This document shows positions 18,699 to 27,507 of a stretch of 64,000 nt of DNA, piece after piece; positions within the stretch are counted from its first letter, which is position 1; each line of letters starts with the position of its first letter. The stretch spans positions 186,001 to 250,000 of the forward strand of contig CAVQHI010000005.1 of NCBI GenBank assembly GCA_963712305.1, in the 5' to 3' direction. The notes beneath the pieces were generated by a model that was given only the letters and a program-made list of their open reading frames with translations, searched no databases and had not been told where the DNA came from. The translations under genes and the position numbers were made by a program. The stretch comes from DATFNI01 sp963712305 (GTDB taxonomy: Bacteria; Bacteroidota; Rhodothermia; Balneolales; DATFMH01).

Positions 18699-18795
18699 TA
18701 ACCCTGACAGGGTCAGTTCACTTGCCTAACTATGAGAGGACAAATGATTCACTCAATTCCTTTATGACGCAGTTGATCTGACCCTGTCAGGGTTA
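18699..18795. repeat. 18-bp perfect inverted repeat with 61-bp spacer
   Basis: TAACCCTGACAGGGTCAG (18699-18716) and its exact reverse complement (18778-18795) enclose 61 bp with no coding potential. Each arm also contains the internal palindrome CCCTGACAGGG. It has the same architecture as the pair at 581-724, with self-palindromic arms in inverted orientation about 60-100 bp apart. It lies between the two MITE-like copies and is probably another dispersed non-coding repeat. Confidence 0.7.
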
Positions 18796-18858
18796 CCCGA
18801 TCCTTGTTTATGAGGGGTTATCTTCTGATCTGTACAATTACGGATGATTATTTATTTT

Positions 18859-19057
18859 GCGTGAGTTCGGGATATGCACGGCAGAAATCGTCAAAAACGA
18901 TTTGTCATAGATTTTTTGACTTGTAGCATCCGGATTAATCCGCGTGTTAGGAGGAAAAATCCGTTAATTCCTTATCCGTTTTAACAGTTTCTTCTGGATA
19001 CGGGTTTTACGAGCGGAACCAGCATTTGAGCGGTATTATCATATCTCGAACTGACGT
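18859..19057. mobile_element. MITE-like element, copy 2 (diverged ends)
   Basis: The left end GCGTGAGTTCGGGATAT (18859-18875) pairs with ATATCTCGAACTGACGT (19041-19057), with three mismatches in 17 positions. Its interior is clearly related to copy 3 at 50289-50445. Both contain AATCGT-loop-ACGATT followed by a CCGGATTAATCCG palindrome and GTGTTAGG in the same order. It is more degraded than copy 3. It has no coding capacity. Confidence 0.7.
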
Positions 19058-19312
19058 AAGAATTATGGCAGGAAGACAATAAGAAGAGGTTTGGATAAAA
19101 TGAACAGTAGTGTTAACACCGGGTAGCGGTCAGGTGGCTTGATGTCTAAATGGTATTCGGCAAAGATTCTTTCAGCCATCAGTCCTTTATGGCGTACCCG
19201 TTCATATAGAAGCATGATTTTCGTACTATGAGTTTTGAAAATGTTGTTTTTTTTTTGAAAATTGGTAATAACAAATGGAGAGATAAGTAAAACACCTGGA
19301 GAGGCCTTCCTT

Positions 19313-20353
19313 ATGAGACGGTGGATGTATGTATTGATTGCGCTTTTGCTGGCCGCGGCAAGCTGCGGATTATTTGAAAACAAGAAAGACCCCGAACCCC
19401 CACCCGGCCGCAGAGATTATACCTGGAGCGTAGACAGCGTCTACAGCGCCCCCGGCGGCTGGATGAATGCCATCTGGGGAGCCTCGGCGAACGATGTGTG
19501 GATTGGCTCCGCAGGTGGGTTGGATCGCTTATGGCATTATGACGGGAAAAAATGGAAGCCCTGGCCAAAACACATGCCCTCTATTGAGAGCCTTTATGGG
19601 TTTGCTTCCGATAATATCTGGATGGGGACCATGAATGGATCCATCTACCATTACGATGGCAAGGAATGGTCCAAAGTTTATACCTATACCATTCAAGGAA
19701 TGGGTGAGCCGGATATTTTTGACCTGTGGGGAAGCTCTCCCTCAAATATCTATGCGGTCGGCACAGTCTTGCCGGATGAAGGCCCTCCCTACCGGGGTTT
19801 TGTGCTGCATTATGACGGGGAAAATTGGAAACAACTATTGGTTACGGATTTTGGAGTACAACTGCAGCGGGTCCGCCAAGGCAGGGAAGGGGTAATAATA
19901 AGAGGAGCTGGACAAACCTATGAGGGTCAAGAACCCCCTTACACAACTGAGGTATTTTATCGTTACAGTAAGGGACATCTGGAGCCCCTTTTCTCTACCA
20001 CATCGGATGAAACACTTTGGATGAATACAGTGGGGGGAGGAATTTATTATGTCGTTGGAAATAAGATACAGGTATTGAGCAGCGGAACATTTAAAACGGT
20101 TGTATCCGTACCAGAAGGCCAGGTTCCCATTAGTGTAAGCGGAAGAAGTAAAAATGATCTCTTTATCACCACCACAAGAGGGGTACTGCATTATAATGGA
20201 GAAGATATCGTACCAATGTTCCAATTGGATGATAAAAACGTCACCATTTATAGGGACTTAATTTTGAAAAATGACGTGTTCTTTTTGGTCAATGATTTTG
20301 AAGCAGAAACCAATTTAATCTACCACGGAACCCTAACCCCGAAGGAGAAATAA
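19313..20353 (+). CDS. Lipoprotein with repeated W-G-x-S/D-W/Y-G/N blades (beta-propeller-like)
   Basis: A 346-residue protein from the ATG at 19313, which has GGAGAGG at 19298-19304 upstream. The signal ends at the lipobox AASC, giving lipidated Cys18. At least three degenerate repeats are visible: WGASANDVWIGS...LWHYDGKKWKPW, FASDNIWMGT...IYHYDGKEWSKV and WGSSPSNIYAVGT...LHYDGENWKQL. Each has the pattern W/F-G-x-S-x-x-D/N-[IV]-[WY] then HYDG-x-x-W, typical of beta-propeller or sensor-like surface lipoproteins in FCB bacteria. The function is unknown. A strong hairpin follows the stop codon. Confidence 0.8.
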   Translation: MRRWMYVLIALLLAAASCGLFENKKDPEPPPGRRDYTWSVDSVYSAPGGWMNAIWGASANDVWIGSAGGLDRLWHYDGKKWKPWPKHMPSIESLYGFASDNIWMGTMNGSIYHYDGKEWSKVYTYTIQGMGEPDIFDLWGSSPSNIYAVGTVLPDEGPPYRGFVLHYDGENWKQLLVTDFGVQLQRVRQGREGVIIRGAGQTYEGQEPPYTTEVFYRYSKGHLEPLFSTTSDETLWMNTVGGGIYYVVGNKIQVLSSGTFKTVVSVPEGQVPISVSGRSKNDLFITTTRGVLHYNGEDIVPMFQLDDKNVTIYRDLILKNDVFFLVNDFEAETNLIYHGTLTPKEK

Positions 20354-20373
20354 TGGCCACACAAATATAAAAA

Positions 20374-20397
20374 GGAGCGGTGTAGCAGCACCGCTCC
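20374..20397 (+). terminator. Hairpin after the propeller lipoprotein gene
   Basis: GGAGCGGTG (20374-20382) and CACCGCTCC (20389-20397) form a perfect 9-bp GC-rich stem with a 6-base loop, 20 bp after the stop codon. An A-run precedes it but only a weak T content follows. It is a likely transcript end in one or both directions, or the first helix of the structured region that follows. Confidence 0.6.
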
Positions 20398-20405
20398 CCA
20401 TTATC

Positions 20406-20466
20406 GAATAGCCGCAAGGCTGGCGCCCTTTCCTGTAATAAGAAACACTTATTACACCGGCTATTC
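20406..20466 (+). ncRNA. Possible structured RNA leader upstream of the T9SS cargo pseudogene
   Basis: An outer helix pairs GAATAGCCG (20406-20414) with CGGCTATTC (20458-20466). Inside it, TGTAATAAG (20434-20442) pairs with CTTATTACA (20448-20456). A GC-rich segment (AAGGCTGGCGCCCTTT) between them could form a weak third arm, giving a junction. It ends 29 bp before the ATG at 20496, with GGAG at 20482-20485. I do not recognise a known riboswitch class; it may be a cis-regulatory leader or a palindromic repeat. Confidence 0.4.
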
Positions 20467-20495
20467 CTGTTTAACCCCTATTAGGAGTCAAAACC

Positions 20496-22827
20496 ATGAA
20501 AAAGATAACAAAATATATCCTGATTCTCTGTGTGTTTGTCTGGAACATCCCGGTGCTGCAGGCGCAAACGGTAGCCGATAGTTTGACCCTGAATAATACC
20601 AATCTGCTCCGGATAAGAAAAACAATCGCATCCGGAACTTATGCTTATGACTCGGGTTTTTATAATATAGGAAGAGAACATACGGCAAGTGACACATACG
20701 TATACCGTTCGCTAATCGAATTAAACGGGGATACTTTCCAACCTATCATTTCACTGGGATATAACGTTACGATCACTAAAGTGACTGTGTTGTATAGAAA
20801 TACCAATTATGCTAATACGGGATCTTACACCTTTAACATTGCCGGTTTTGGTCCAAGATCAAAAGATGCACAGTCCGACTGGAACGCCATAAAAGATGAC
20901 AGTGTGTCCATCAATGGCAATTCCCTGAGTTATGGAACCGGGAGTTTTGTCGGAAGTAACAGTTTAAAAACGGTGATACAAAATTGGCTTGATTCGGGCG
21001 ACTACAGTACCTCCATCATCTTAGGCGCGTTTAGCAATGATGAAGATAAAGACCAGTCCTATGCTCAAATCGATTACATCCATTTGAAAATCGTATACCA
21101 ACGCCCGGCCAGTACCATCTCCGCCATCGCACGCAACGATTACCATGGCTCGGACGGCGGGAATATAGGGGTAGGCGTAGATGTGAATCCAACAGCATAT
21201 AGCATATAGTAGCCCCAAATCCTTTTCCGGTAATGAGGGGCAGACTCTGAACCTGGCTGCGTACGACAACCAGACCATCAATAGTACCCTGACTGTGTTT
21301 AATAATACTGAGGAACCCTTATCTAAAAGTTTATGGCAAAGGCGGAAAAGTGGAAGCACTCAGTCATTTGGTCAAAACAACCAAACCCCCACCCGCACGT
21401 TAGTAGCAGATGACGACGGGGCCACCTTTGCGGCTATTATGCGAGGCAAGTACTCCATCACCCGCAACGATTATTCCCCGGAAGCCGGGACAAATATTAA
21501 CACCGCCAATGTTACAGTCATAGAAGGCAATACCCTCTCGGCCCCCGCCACCCAAACGTATAATGGAAAAACCTATACCTTCTACGAATGGTTGGACGGG
21601 GTAATGCAAAACCCCAGAACCATCAACTCGCCTACCTCATCACTCACCGCCCAATATAAAGGCCTGCAGCTATCGGATAATATGTCCGCTTATATTTATC
21701 CTGCCGAGCGAAATTACATCCAGTGCGAAAACAGCTGGACACACATGGTCTACGAGAGCATGGGGCATGTCTGGTACGAGCGGAAAGCGCCGGGCGGTAG
21801 CTGGCAGTTAATCCCGCAGGGAGGAACGACCAATCCGATACATCTGGATGATTCCAATGGCAAATCACCTGCCATCGATTTTGCCGTAAATTTCCCGGGA
21901 TATCCGGGGCTGGTTGGAATAGTGTACCAGGAGGGTAGTATCATTCATTTGAAAACCTGGTACTATAGTGCGAGCAACGGGCAATACTACAGCTGGCAAA
22001 CCAGGGAGATATCGACCGGGGAGTCTTCTTCCTATCACCTGCGCCCGAACATTGCCTGGGTCCTGATAATTATGTGATGGTCCTCTGGGAGTCACCTTCC
22101 GGGCTAAAATATGTGCAGATGGATATGAGTCTGAGCAATCCGCGACAGACCTACTCCGGGACCATTCCCGGTACAAACGGAAACTCCATTCATCTTACAG
22201 AAGAGTCAGAATGTTCGTTACGAGGAAGAGACCGGTTTCGGGGATTCAACCTCTGTGAATCAGTTGTTTGCTTAAGGCAGCGTGGTTCGGTATCGAGTGG
22301 ACCTGGTAGATGTTTCCTCGGGTCAGATATTGGAAACGGTCCGAAACCACGTATTAAATGCTTCCCATCTGCCGGTTCGTACATCCGGAGCTGACAGTAT
22401 TTCGACGGGGACTTTTGCCGGTCGAAGAGTTCAGTTGCGCCTGACAGTGGCCACCAATAACAAGAATCCTGATGAGATACGTCTGATCAAAGTCTTCCGC
22501 ATGGAAGAACAACAAAAACAAGGAATCGCCAAAAAGATGACTCCGGAAGTCCTGAATAATGTTACCGAATACGGACTCGATCAGAATTATCCCAACCCAT
22601 TCAACCCAACCACTCAGATTACCTACCAGGTGCCGCAGCAGAGTAAGGTAACGCTGAGAGTATACAACGTGCTGGGACAATTGGTAGCAACATTGGTCAA
22701 TGACATCAAAGCCAAAGGCCGGTACACGGTCACCTTTAACGGTTCAGACCTGGCCAGTGGGGTGTATATCTACCGCCTGACGGCCGGAACATTTACCCAA
22801 ACCAAGCAATTTATGCTGGTTAAATAA
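20496..22827 (+). pseudogene. T9SS-secreted surface protein with C-terminal sorting domain, multiply disrupted
   Basis: A signal peptide (MKKITKYILILCVFVWNIPVLQA) and a beta-rich N-terminal region are followed by sequence that continues across three frames to a classical T9SS type A sorting domain (NYPNPFNPTTQITYQVP ... LRVYNVLGQLVATLV ... SGVYIYRLTAG). Four lesions are visible. A 7-bp tandem duplication GCATATA GCATATA at 21195-21208 shifts the frame. A missing base near 22051-22055 truncates the second segment at TGA 22075. A +1 shift occurs around 22160-22200, and TAA at 22273-22275 replaces what reads as CAA. Removing the duplication restores AYSSPKSFSG. Several independent lesions of different kinds argue for a true pseudogene. 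Intact, it would encode a secreted protein of about 775 residues. Confidence 0.85.
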
Positions 22828-22847
22828 ACTCCGTCGCTGTCATATTT

Positions 22848-22880
22848 ACCTCTGCCAGGGTTCCAAACCATGGCAGAGGT
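22848..22880. terminator. Palindromic hairpin between convergent T9SS pseudogene and flagellar operon
   Basis: ACCTCTGCCA (22848-22857) pairs with TGGCAGAGGT (22871-22880), and GGTT (22859-22862) pairs with AACC (22866-22869) inside, making a stem of about 14 bp with one mismatch. It is a diverged relative of the palindrome at 3190-3222. It starts 20 bp after the pseudogene stop codon and lies between two convergent transcription units, so it may serve as a bidirectional terminator. Confidence 0.65.
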
Positions 22881-23034
22881 TCATAGTTACAACACAATAG
22901 TAACCGGAGAGCCTTCTCCCGACAACACGCACGCCATGTAGGCAACCATCGTTATCCACCACATACATGGTCTGTCGATCAATTTTTGGTCCCGGACGAT
23001 TGCAGGTTATCGAAACGTTTAAACGAATTCTACC

Positions 23035-23814
23035 TTAACCCCCAAGCACCTTCAGGATAATCTCCAGGTTTTTAAACATGAGGTTGAAGAAGTTCTCAAA
23101 AGCCGGCATCAGTCGCGGGACAATGATGCCAAACATGATCAATCCGACATACACTTTAAGGGGAAGGGCGATGAAGAACACATTTGCCTGCGGCATGATT
23201 CTTGCGAAAATGGCAAAACACAGGTCCATCAGGAACAATACAATGATAAACGGGGACGCAAGCTGTACGCCAACAATAAACAGCTCACCGGCCATTTTTA
23301 TGAGTGATGGCGCCGGGCCCGCCATCTGAACGGTACCGATCGGTATAATCTCAAAACTTTTAACCATGGCTTTCAGGTAAATAGCATCACCACCTATTGC
23401 AAGGAAGAAAATAGTTCCAAGCAGCACAAGCATCTGGCTGATGATCCCATTCTGTGACTGAGTAAGCGGATCAATTACGCTTGCAAATCCCAACCCGACC
23501 TGAATACTGATAAACTGGCCACCAAACTGAATACCCCCGAAAATCATCTGGCCGACGAGTCCCATTGCAAGACCTATGGTTATTTCCTTGATGACAGAGA
23601 CGAGCACCTGCAGAGAGGTTGCATCAACAGGTATCGAGGCACCCTGAAGGGGGATCACCGGGTAAAGCAACACGGTGACCATTATCGCAAAGAAGAGCTT
23701 TACCTTTTTGGGTATCATTTCTGAACCAAAGAATGGCGCCGTCATCAGTATCGTGCTGACACGCACAAAAATCAGAAAAGCCGTTAATATGAATGTGGCG
23801 GAAAGAAATGACAC
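23035..23814 (-). CDS. fliR: Flagellar type III export protein FliR
   Basis: A 259-residue inner-membrane component of the flagellar export gate. It shows about six hydrophobic segments and the family pattern FVRVSTILMTAPFFGSEMIPKKVKLFFA near the start, then GQMIFGGIQFGGQFISIQVGLGFASVIDP and LASPFIIVLFLMDL. FliP, FliQ and FliR form the helical export gate in the MS ring. It is the last gene of the flagellar operon, 75 bp after fliQ. In related operons flhB and flhA usually follow, but here the next gene is the convergent T9SS pseudogene. Confidence 0.95.
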   Translation of the reverse strand: MSFLSATFILTAFLIFVRVSTILMTAPFFGSEMIPKKVKLFFAIMVTVLLYPVIPLQGASIPVDATSLQVLVSVIKEITIGLAMGLVGQMIFGGIQFGGQFISIQVGLGFASVIDPLTQSQNGIISQMLVLLGTIFFLAIGGDAIYLKAMVKSFEIIPIGTVQMAGPAPSLIKMAGELFIVGVQLASPFIIVLFLMDLCFAIFARIMPQANVFFIALPLKVYVGLIMFGIIVPRLMPAFENFFNLMFKNLEIILKVLGG

Positions 23815-23889
23815 GGCGAAAGTACCTGAAGTTAGAAGTTAAGAGTACTTAGAATGAAATATGAATTGGTGCATCTCTCCCACCTCTTT

Positions 23890-24159
23890 TTAATGGGTAA
23901 GAATGGGTATGAAATTGAAGATCCTTTCCATAAAGCTGATCATATACTGAAGCATGTATCCAATGAACAAGAACAGCAGAACAACCACAGCGACCATCTT
24001 CGGGACGTAACTAAGAGTCATTTCCTGAATTGAGGTCGCGGCCTGAACGATGGATATGATCAAGCCAACGACCAATGCAGCCATCAACAGCGGACCTGAC
24101 AACACGACGGTTGCCGTAAGCATCTGTTGAATCCAGTAAACGCCGATTTCGGTATTCAT
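23890..24159 (-). CDS. fliQ: Flagellar export protein FliQ
   Basis: An 89-residue protein with two transmembrane helices. The family pattern is evident: GPLLMAALVVGLIISIVQAATSIQEMTLSYVPKM in the first helix and conserved loop, then VVVLLFLFIGYMLQYM. Four FliQ subunits pack against FliP in the export gate. It starts 11 bp after fliP. Confidence 0.95.
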   Translation of the reverse strand: MNTEIGVYWIQQMLTATVVLSGPLLMAALVVGLIISIVQAATSIQEMTLSYVPKMVAVVVLLFLFIGYMLQYMISFMERIFNFIPILTH

Positions 24160-24170
24160 TTAAACCTCCG

Positions 24171-25001
24171 TCACTTATAACTTTTAATGAGTGATTCAAC
24201 AATCAGATACCAGCCGTCGGTCAGCACAAAGATCAAAATTTTGAACGGCAGCGACACCATAACAGGTGGCAGGAACATTATTCCCATTGACAGCAGTACT
24301 GATGAAACAACAAGGTCTATGACCAGGAAAGGCAGATAAATCAGAAATCCTATCTCAAATGCGATACGCAGTTCACTGATCACAAACGAGGGTACAATCA
24401 CGTAAAGCGGCATCTGGTTAACGTTTTTAACCGCCTTCATCTTAGCCATATCCATAAACAAAAGCAGATCCTTTTCCCGGGTCTGCTTGATCATGAACTT
24501 CTTGATCGGAACGGCTGCTCGATCAAGGGCTTCCTGTTGTGTGATCTTATCCTGTGTATAAGGCTGAATGGCATCCTGGTTAATCTGTTGAAAAACGGGA
24601 GCCATGATGAAAATCGTCAGGAATAGTGCCAGTCCGATAAGCACTTGGTTTGGCGGTGACTGCTGGGTTCCCATGGCATTTCGCATGAAGAAGAAGACCA
24701 CAACAATCCGGGTGAAACTGGTCATCAGGGTAATGATCGCCGGCCCGAATGAAAGGATAGTCAGTAAAATCAGGATCTGAATAGCCGTGGAGTAATCACT
24801 CTTGCCATTCGGTGGCGTGATGCTAAAATTGATCTTCGGTATCGACCCAATATTCACACCCGAACTTTGGCCGGAAGCCGGCTGGTTCGTCGTGTTAGAT
24901 GACGTTGAGGTACCCTGACTCTGCTGGGCAGAAGCGTTACCTGGCCATGTAACAAACGTTACGGCTGTTAATAAAATGATGAAGGCGAAATGGCGAATCA
25001 T
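24171..25001 (-). CDS. fliP: Flagellar export protein FliP
   Basis: A 276-residue export-gate protein with a cleavable-type N-terminal signal (about 1-25, ending SASA). A Q/S/T-rich periplasmic stretch leads to the conserved core: LTILSFGPAIITLMTSFTRIVVVFFFMRNAMGTQQSPPNQVLIGLALFLT. The second half contains FVISELRIAFEIGFLIYLPFLVIDLVVSSVLLSMGMMF-type sequence (here GIMFLPPVMVSLPFKIL). FliP forms the pentameric scaffold of the gate with FliR. It is separated from fliO by 10 bp. Confidence 0.96.
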   Translation of the reverse strand: MIRHFAFIILLTAVTFVTWPGNASAQQSQGTSTSSNTTNQPASGQSSGVNIGSIPKINFSITPPNGKSDYSTAIQILILLTILSFGPAIITLMTSFTRIVVVFFFMRNAMGTQQSPPNQVLIGLALFLTIFIMAPVFQQINQDAIQPYTQDKITQQEALDRAAVPIKKFMIKQTREKDLLLFMDMAKMKAVKNVNQMPLYVIVPSFVISELRIAFEIGFLIYLPFLVIDLVVSSVLLSMGIMFLPPVMVSLPFKILIFVLTDGWYLIVESLIKSYK

Positions 25002-25011
25002 GTATTTTTAC

Positions 25012-25545
25012 TCAGGATCTCATTTTTTGAATACCTGAAAATATTCTGGAGAATGAGCTCGATGGAGGACTTCCGTTTTGAGGTCCGGGTGGCAACCACT
25101 CATCCTTTTTCAGTTTCGAAAGGAGAGTCATGTTGCTACCGGTGACACCAATCACCCAGTATTCTTCCTGGAATGATATAATCTTTATTGTCTGTCCGGG
25201 TGCGATTTGCTGTTCCCCCACTACGTTGAATAATTGGTCGCCCGGTTTCGCTTTACGACGATTCCAGACCCATAAAGCTCCTAAGAGAAGCACCAGGAAC
25301 AGAAATGCAGGCAGGGCGTTATAGAACAAATTGGGTGACGAACTGCTCTGAGCGGCAACACTTGTACGACCAAGCACCATACGAAGACTATCCATACGCA
25401 ACTGGTCGGCGGCGTTTAACGATGTTGTCGTATCGTTGTTCATGGTAGCCATCACGAATATCCAGACTACCAGAAGGGTGAAAGCAAGTGAGATGACGGT
25501 ACCAATAAATTTCTTATTGTTACCACCCGGATTACGTAGTTTCAT
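25012..25545 (-). CDS. fliO: Flagellar biosynthesis protein FliO
   Basis: A 177-residue protein with hydrophobic segments at about 14-33 and 78-94. After the second comes the FliO domain (RRKAKPGDQLFNVVGEQQIAPGQTIKIISFQEEYWVIGVTGSNMTLLSKLK). FliO assists assembly of the FliP ring. The first membrane segment and a short periplasmic stretch make it larger than minimal FliO proteins. Its position directly before fliP, one base after fliN, is the standard context. Confidence 0.88.
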   Translation of the reverse strand: MKLRNPGGNNKKFIGTVISLAFTLLVVWIFVMATMNNDTTTSLNAADQLRMDSLRMVLGRTSVAAQSSSSPNLFYNALPAFLFLVLLLGALWVWNRRKAKPGDQLFNVVGEQQIAPGQTIKIISFQEEYWVIGVTGSNMTLLSKLKKDEWLPPGPQNGSPPSSSFSRIFSGIQKMRS

Positions 25546-25546
25546 A

Positions 25547-26512
25547 TTATTGTAGAACTTCGATACGCTCCTTGGCAGAAATCAGGTTGATTATCCGCAC
25601 ACCAAAGTGTTCGTCGATAACCACAACCTCACCTTCTGCAATGGTGCGACCATTTGCGTAAACCGATACCGGTTCACCGGCCAGTTTGTCCAGTTCTATG
25701 ACAGATCCCCGTACCAAATGAAGCACTTCTCCAAGAGGCAATTCCCGGCGACCTAACTCGACGGATACCTGGATTTTGACCTCACGCAGCAATTCCAGGT
25801 TTCTGACTTCCACATCGCTGTTTTCACCAGTTACGGACGAAAGATCATCAAACTCAACCTTTTGAGCTGTCAAAGGTTCGTTACCAGTGGCCCCATTCGG
25901 TCTATTTTCAGTTTTAGGTCCCATTTTCTTTACCTTTGCATCTGCTTCGTCTTCACTGCTGCCAGATGACTCTGATTCACCTGAAACACTATCTGGAATA
26001 GAAAATACCACGACGAAGCCGAGCTGAGGTTTCTCATCTCCTTCGATCTCAAATTTTCCATTTACCTGAATCGAGGCTACGAAATACTGATCCTTCTTTA
26101 AAGCAGCAGACAAACCTGCCGGTTTCAGTATCTCCACGGGTGCGGCCTCAAAAAGGATATCGAATTTCTCTTTCAACGTTGTTTGAACAGCACCAATAAG
26201 CTGAGAAGTAAACTCCTTCATCAGGTCACGGGTGACCTCATTCAGTTTGGTTTCTTCGATTTCAAGCATGGCTGTGGCAAGCTGTGCAATCCATTCTTCA
26301 TCAAATCCGATAACGAGGTCAACACCAAGATTATCATCTGCCGTTTTTACAAGAACAGGCGTATTCTTCAGTGATTTGGATACGGCTCCCGCATCTGTCA
26401 AATCAGAAGAAGTGACATCTACTTCAACCTTCTTTAGAAGTATCGTCTTGAGAAAATCCTTAATGACGGGCGAACATTGTGTGAGCCCTTCTTTCAGAGT
26501 ATCTAACATCAT
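25547..26512 (-). CDS. fliN: Flagellar motor switch protein FliN/FliY with N-terminal CheC/CheX-like domain
   Basis: A 321-residue C-ring protein. The C-terminal 85 residues are the SpoA domain of FliN (VKIQVSVELGRRELPLGEVLHLVRGSVIELDKLAGEPVSVYANGRTIAEGEVVVIDEHFGVRI). The N-terminal half has CheC/CheX-like features (EETKLNEVTRDLMKEFTSQLIGAVQTTL), and an acidic low-complexity linker (SGESESSGSSEDEAD) joins them. The layout recalls Bacillus FliY, which dephosphorylates CheY-P, but I cannot confirm the phosphatase residues. The start codon overlaps the fliM stop (ATGA), which implies translational coupling. Confidence 0.92.
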   Translation of the reverse strand: MMLDTLKEGLTQCSPVIKDFLKTILLKKVEVDVTSSDLTDAGAVSKSLKNTPVLVKTADDNLGVDLVIGFDEEWIAQLATAMLEIEETKLNEVTRDLMKEFTSQLIGAVQTTLKEKFDILFEAAPVEILKPAGLSAALKKDQYFVASIQVNGKFEIEGDEKPQLGFVVVFSIPDSVSGESESSGSSEDEADAKVKKMGPKTENRPNGATGNEPLTAQKVEFDDLSSVTGENSDVEVRNLELLREVKIQVSVELGRRELPLGEVLHLVRGSVIELDKLAGEPVSVYANGRTIAEGEVVVIDEHFGVRIINLISAKERIEVLQ

Positions 26513-27501
26513 TTTTTGACCTCTATGCGTTTATTCTCTATAAAGTCGAGTACCCGAATAGCTTTTTTACGGCCGAGTTTACCCGGATAAGCCTTAAGCA
26601 AAAGTTTGTTTTTCAGATATACATTCATCGGTTCATTGGTTTTCTGATCGAGTACGATCGCATCTCCAACATCCATACGAAGCATTTCATTTACTGTAAT
26701 CTCAGCGCGTCCAAGCTCAACATGCATTGGCACCTTCACATCTTTGAGCTTGTTCTGATAAATAGCACGATCTTCCTCCGAAACCGGATCAGTACGACGG
26801 CTACCTGAACGAAACAGGTTCTGACTCAGATGCTTCTCAAGCAGATCGTAAGGATAGTTAATGTTAAAGTTGAACTTCCAGTCGTTAATTTTGACCTGCT
26901 GATATACGACAATAGTAGCTTCTACCGGTGAAATAACCTGGATATTTTCCGGTCCGCTTTCGATTGAATGGTGCTCAATGGTGATGGGCAAATAGGGTTC
27001 CCAGGCCGCTTCAAGTTCCTTGTATATAATCCCGAGAATCTTTCGGAGTACGCTTTGCTCGATGGTTGTGAGTTGCCTGCGCTCCATCAGATATTGGGCA
27101 TCGCCACCGCTAAGCCGTTCAACTGCAAGCATCGCAAACTGTGGGTCGATCTCTAACAGTGCCTGACCTCCAAGCTCATTGATAGTAAATAAACTCAGCG
27201 CACTCGGTTTGCCTACAGACTGCGTGAATTCGGAGAAGACAACCTGATCGATATCTATAAACCTGATATCAATATCCATGCGAAGCTGACTGGTCATCTC
27301 TATCGCAAGATTCCAGGCAAAAGATTCATGAAGAAAACGCAGGGTACGCAGCTGGTCCTTGCTGACTAGCAGAGGATGCTTGAAATCATAAACGACGAAA
27401 TCCCCATTTTTACCAGAGTTCTTATCCGATTTATCATCGGAGTACTCCTTCATCAGGGCATCGATTTCCCGTTGCGATAATACTTGGTCAGTAACAGCCA
27501 T
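26509..27501 (-). CDS. fliM: Flagellar motor switch protein FliM
   Basis: A 330-residue C-ring protein. The N-terminal CheY-binding peptide is visible as VLSQREIDALM (7-17). The CheC-like middle domain includes LSLFTINELGGQALLEIDPQFAMLAVERLSGG, and the SpoA domain at the end contains VPMHVELGRAEITVNEMLRMDVGDAIVLD. Presence of the CheY-binding peptide implies that a chemotaxis system controls this motor, although no che genes are in the window. It lies 6 bp after fliL. Confidence 0.96.
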   Translation of the reverse strand: MAVTDQVLSQREIDALMKEYSDDKSDKNSGKNGDFVVYDFKHPLLVSKDQLRTLRFLHESFAWNLAIEMTSQLRMDIDIRFIDIDQVVFSEFTQSVGKPSALSLFTINELGGQALLEIDPQFAMLAVERLSGGDAQYLMERRQLTTIEQSVLRKILGIIYKELEAAWEPYLPITIEHHSIESGPENIQVISPVEATIVVYQQVKINDWKFNFNINYPYDLLEKHLSQNLFRSGSRRTDPVSEEDRAIYQNKLKDVKVPMHVELGRAEITVNEMLRMDVGDAIVLDQKTNEPMNVYLKNKLLLKAYPGKLGRKKAIRVLDFIENKRIEVKK

Positions 27502-27507
27502 GATTAA

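Larger units (their letters stand above)
18371..19312. other. Repeat-filled gene-free stretch between the TonB receptor and a lipoprotein gene
   Basis: This 942-bp gap holds MITE-like copies 1 and 2, a nested repeat and an 18-bp inverted repeat. No protein-coding gene can be supported. An open frame on the minus strand at 19063-19383 overlaps the lipoprotein start and has no recognisable features. The last part, 19058-19312, is AT-rich with a T-run near 19247 and probably contains the promoter of the downstream lipoprotein gene. Confidence 0.7.

Noticed and set aside
19063..19383. 106-codon minus-strand open frame in the repeat-rich gap
   Set aside because: It overlaps the start of the lipoprotein gene and the end of the non-coding region; no ribosome-binding site or domain is evident, although a hydrophobic C-terminus is present.
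20406..20466. Cyclic-di-GMP (GEMM) riboswitch
   Set aside because: A GCAAGGC segment recalls part of the motif, but the conserved GEMM core and its two-helix layout are absent.
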